Below are positions 24,444 through 25,114 of a DNA stretch of 25,114 bases, in pieces. The notes under the pieces were generated by a model. The model was not told where the DNA came from and searched no databases. It was given only the letters and a program-made list of their open reading frames with translations. The DNA lies in NCBI GenBank assembly GCA_959018215.1, contig CAUEKL010000006.1:1-25114 (forward strand), in the 5' to 3' direction. The number at the start of each line of letters is the position of its first letter. The stretch's first letter is position 1. This stretch comes from an uncultured Gemmiger sp. (GTDB taxonomy: Bacteria > Bacillota > Clostridia > Oscillospirales > Ruminococcaceae). Both the position numbers and the translations under genes were made by a program.

Positions 24444-24674
24444 GATTTGATATTCCCCTCTTTCGTCAGTAAATGCAACTTGTAATATTCTCGCTGTATG
24501 CTATTATAATATTAGTCTCAGTTCGTTGGCTGGTTTGCTTTCTCGAACCTACCATTTGGCTGTTTTCTCAGCAGTTTTATCCGCATAATTTTCTCAACCT
24601 TTACCGTTGTCGCCCACTTTTCGTCGCTTTAAAGATATTTTTTGTGTAGCATTAGCCCCTCACCACTTTTCACA
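24444..24674. other. AT-rich interval upstream of the XRE gene, no gene seen
   Basis: About 230 bases with low GC. A TATTATAATA core at 24503-24510 gives TATAAT on both strands and is the best -10 candidate for the leftward XRE gene; no matching -35 is evident. Nothing else is recognisable until the tRNA-Asn sequence begins. Confidence 0.4.
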
Positions 24675-24734
24675 TGGTAGAGCACCTGACTGTTAATCAG
24701 GGTGTCGTCCGTTCAAGTCGAACTGGGGCAGCCA
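24675..24734 (+). tRNA. tRNA-Asn(GTT) remnant: intact 3' half, abnormal 5' half (probable pseudo-tRNA)
   Basis: The sequence TGGTAGAGC is followed by a perfect anticodon arm (CCTGA / loop CTGTTAA / TCAGG, anticodon GTT at 24692-24694), a GTGTC variable loop, a T arm with TTCAAGT loop (one C-A mismatch in the stem), the acceptor strand TGGGGCA, G and an encoded CCA (24732-24734). Upstream, the D stem strand (TTTC at 24668-24671) pairs poorly with GAGC. The only acceptor-like match (GCCCC near 24654-24658) is several bases too far away. It has its own terminator immediately downstream. It mirrors the tRNA-Lys remnant on the other side of the XRE gene. Confidence 0.6.
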
Positions 24735-24736
24735 CG

Positions 24737-24769
24737 AAGCGATAGAGGTTTTCCTCTATCGCTTTTTTT
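24737..24769 (+). terminator. Intrinsic terminator of the tRNA-Asn sequence
   Basis: Perfect 12-bp stem AAGCGATAGAGG (24737-24748) with its complement (24753-24764), T4 loop and a T tail of seven. It starts three bases after the CCA. Confidence 0.9.
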
Positions 24770-24842
24770 GTTTTCTATCACGAAACAAGGTTTGATTTTA
24801 AACGCAGTATCAAACACCTGCCGAAGAGCATGGCATTTAACC

Positions 24843-24886
24843 AAAAAGAGGCCGCACGGTTCCTTAACGGTTCCGTGTGGCCTCTT
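24843..24886 (-). terminator. Intrinsic terminator of the surface-protein gene
   Basis: A 14-bp stem with one G-T pair (24846-24859 with 24873-24886). Read leftward it is followed by U5, and lies 24 bases after the stop codon of the sortase-anchored protein. Confidence 0.85.
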
Positions 24887-24909
24887 GCTTTGTCGGTTTT
24901 AAATATTGT

Positions 24910-25114
24910 TTATTCTTTTCGGCGCAGAAGGGTAAAGCCCAGCATCGCCACAGCCGAAAGCACCGTCAGCAGTGCCAGTACAGCCACCGGCAGCGTGTCA
25001 CCGGTCTGAGGAACTGCAGCAACAGATCCGCTGGCAGCAGCTGCGGGTTCCGCAGCTGTGTCGCCTGCCGGTTTGGATGTGCTGCTGACCGTAACATTTT
25101 GCTGGTTTTGCGTC
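24910..25114 (-). CDS. C-terminus of a sortase-anchored surface protein (partial)
   Basis: The last 67 codons of a leftward gene that begins outside the window; the reading frame is set by the stop at 24912-24910. The visible protein has a low-complexity Ala/Ser/Thr/Pro linker, then PQTGD, a hydrophobic segment of about 20 residues (LPVAVLALLTVLSAVAMLGF) and a basic tail LLRRKE. This is a classical cell-wall sorting signal in which PQTGD replaces LPXTG; a class of sortase common in Clostridia would cleave between T and G and link the protein to peptidoglycan. The function of the exported part is not visible. It is unrelated in layout to the sugar locus and ends at a strong terminator. Confidence 0.88.
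   Translation of the reverse strand, partial: TQNQQNVTVSSTSKPAGDTAAEPAAAASGSVAAVPQTGDTLPVAVLALLTVLSAVAMLGFTLLRRKE

Noticed and set aside
24545..24570. T-loop-like GGTTCGAG on the minus strand
   Set aside because: No stem pairing and no anticodon arm at the right distance.
24702..24902. Small open frame after the tRNA-Asn sequence
   Set aside because: Overlaps the tRNA 3' half and two terminators; no ribosome site.
1..25114. CRISPR array, insertion sequence, prophage or integrase gene
   Set aside because: No regularly spaced direct repeats, transposase, recombinase or phage genes were seen; the tRNA-bounded cassette carries no recombinase in this window.

Overview
The window (about 25 kb, GC-rich, strong AGGAGG-type ribosome sites at nearly every gene, intrinsic terminators with long stems) looks like the chromosome of a Gram-positive gut Clostridia member of the Ruminococcaceae/Oscillospiraceae type (Faecalibacterium-, Gemmiger- or Subdoligranulum-like). 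This is inferred from gene content, codon style and a PQTGD-type sortase signal. No marker gene fixes the genus.

Positions 1-20,400 are a carbohydrate-use region in two arms. Arm one, read leftward, runs cation:sugar symporter > GH2 > GH43 > TIM-barrel sugar isomerase/epimerase > SDR oxidoreductase (6703 down to 1). Divergent from it are a GH1 beta-glycosidase and an AraC-type regulator (6943-9513). A TetR repressor and a MATE efflux pump with a shared, nearly symmetrical divergent promoter (9579-11676) sit in the middle, followed by a GH78 alpha-L-rhamnosidase (11871-14483). Arm two, read leftward, runs GH43 > SGNH esterase > NodB-type deacetylase-like protein > GH2 (20395 down to 14639). 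A divergent cupin-AraC regulator (20460-21482) and a second sugar symporter (22958 down to 21486) complete it.

No glycoside hydrolase has a signal peptide. The likely picture is uptake of short, partly acetylated plant oligosaccharides or glycosides by the two symporters, then cytoplasmic removal of acetyl groups and of arabinose/xylose, galactose or glucuronate, rhamnose and glucose units. Liberated sugars would pass to the isomerase/SDR pair, and the MATE pump may export aglycones or other toxic products. Substrate specificity cannot be read from the sequence.

Positions 22959-25114 are different. There is about 1 kb without a credible gene, full of GC-rich palindromes and terminator hairpins. 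Then comes an AT-richer patch with one XRE-type helix-turn-helix gene, lying between two outward-facing tRNA 3' halves (Lys-CTT on minus, Asn-GTT on plus) that have both lost a normal 5' half. The window ends in the C-terminus of a sortase-anchored surface protein. This tRNA-bounded cassette is the most unusual feature of the window.
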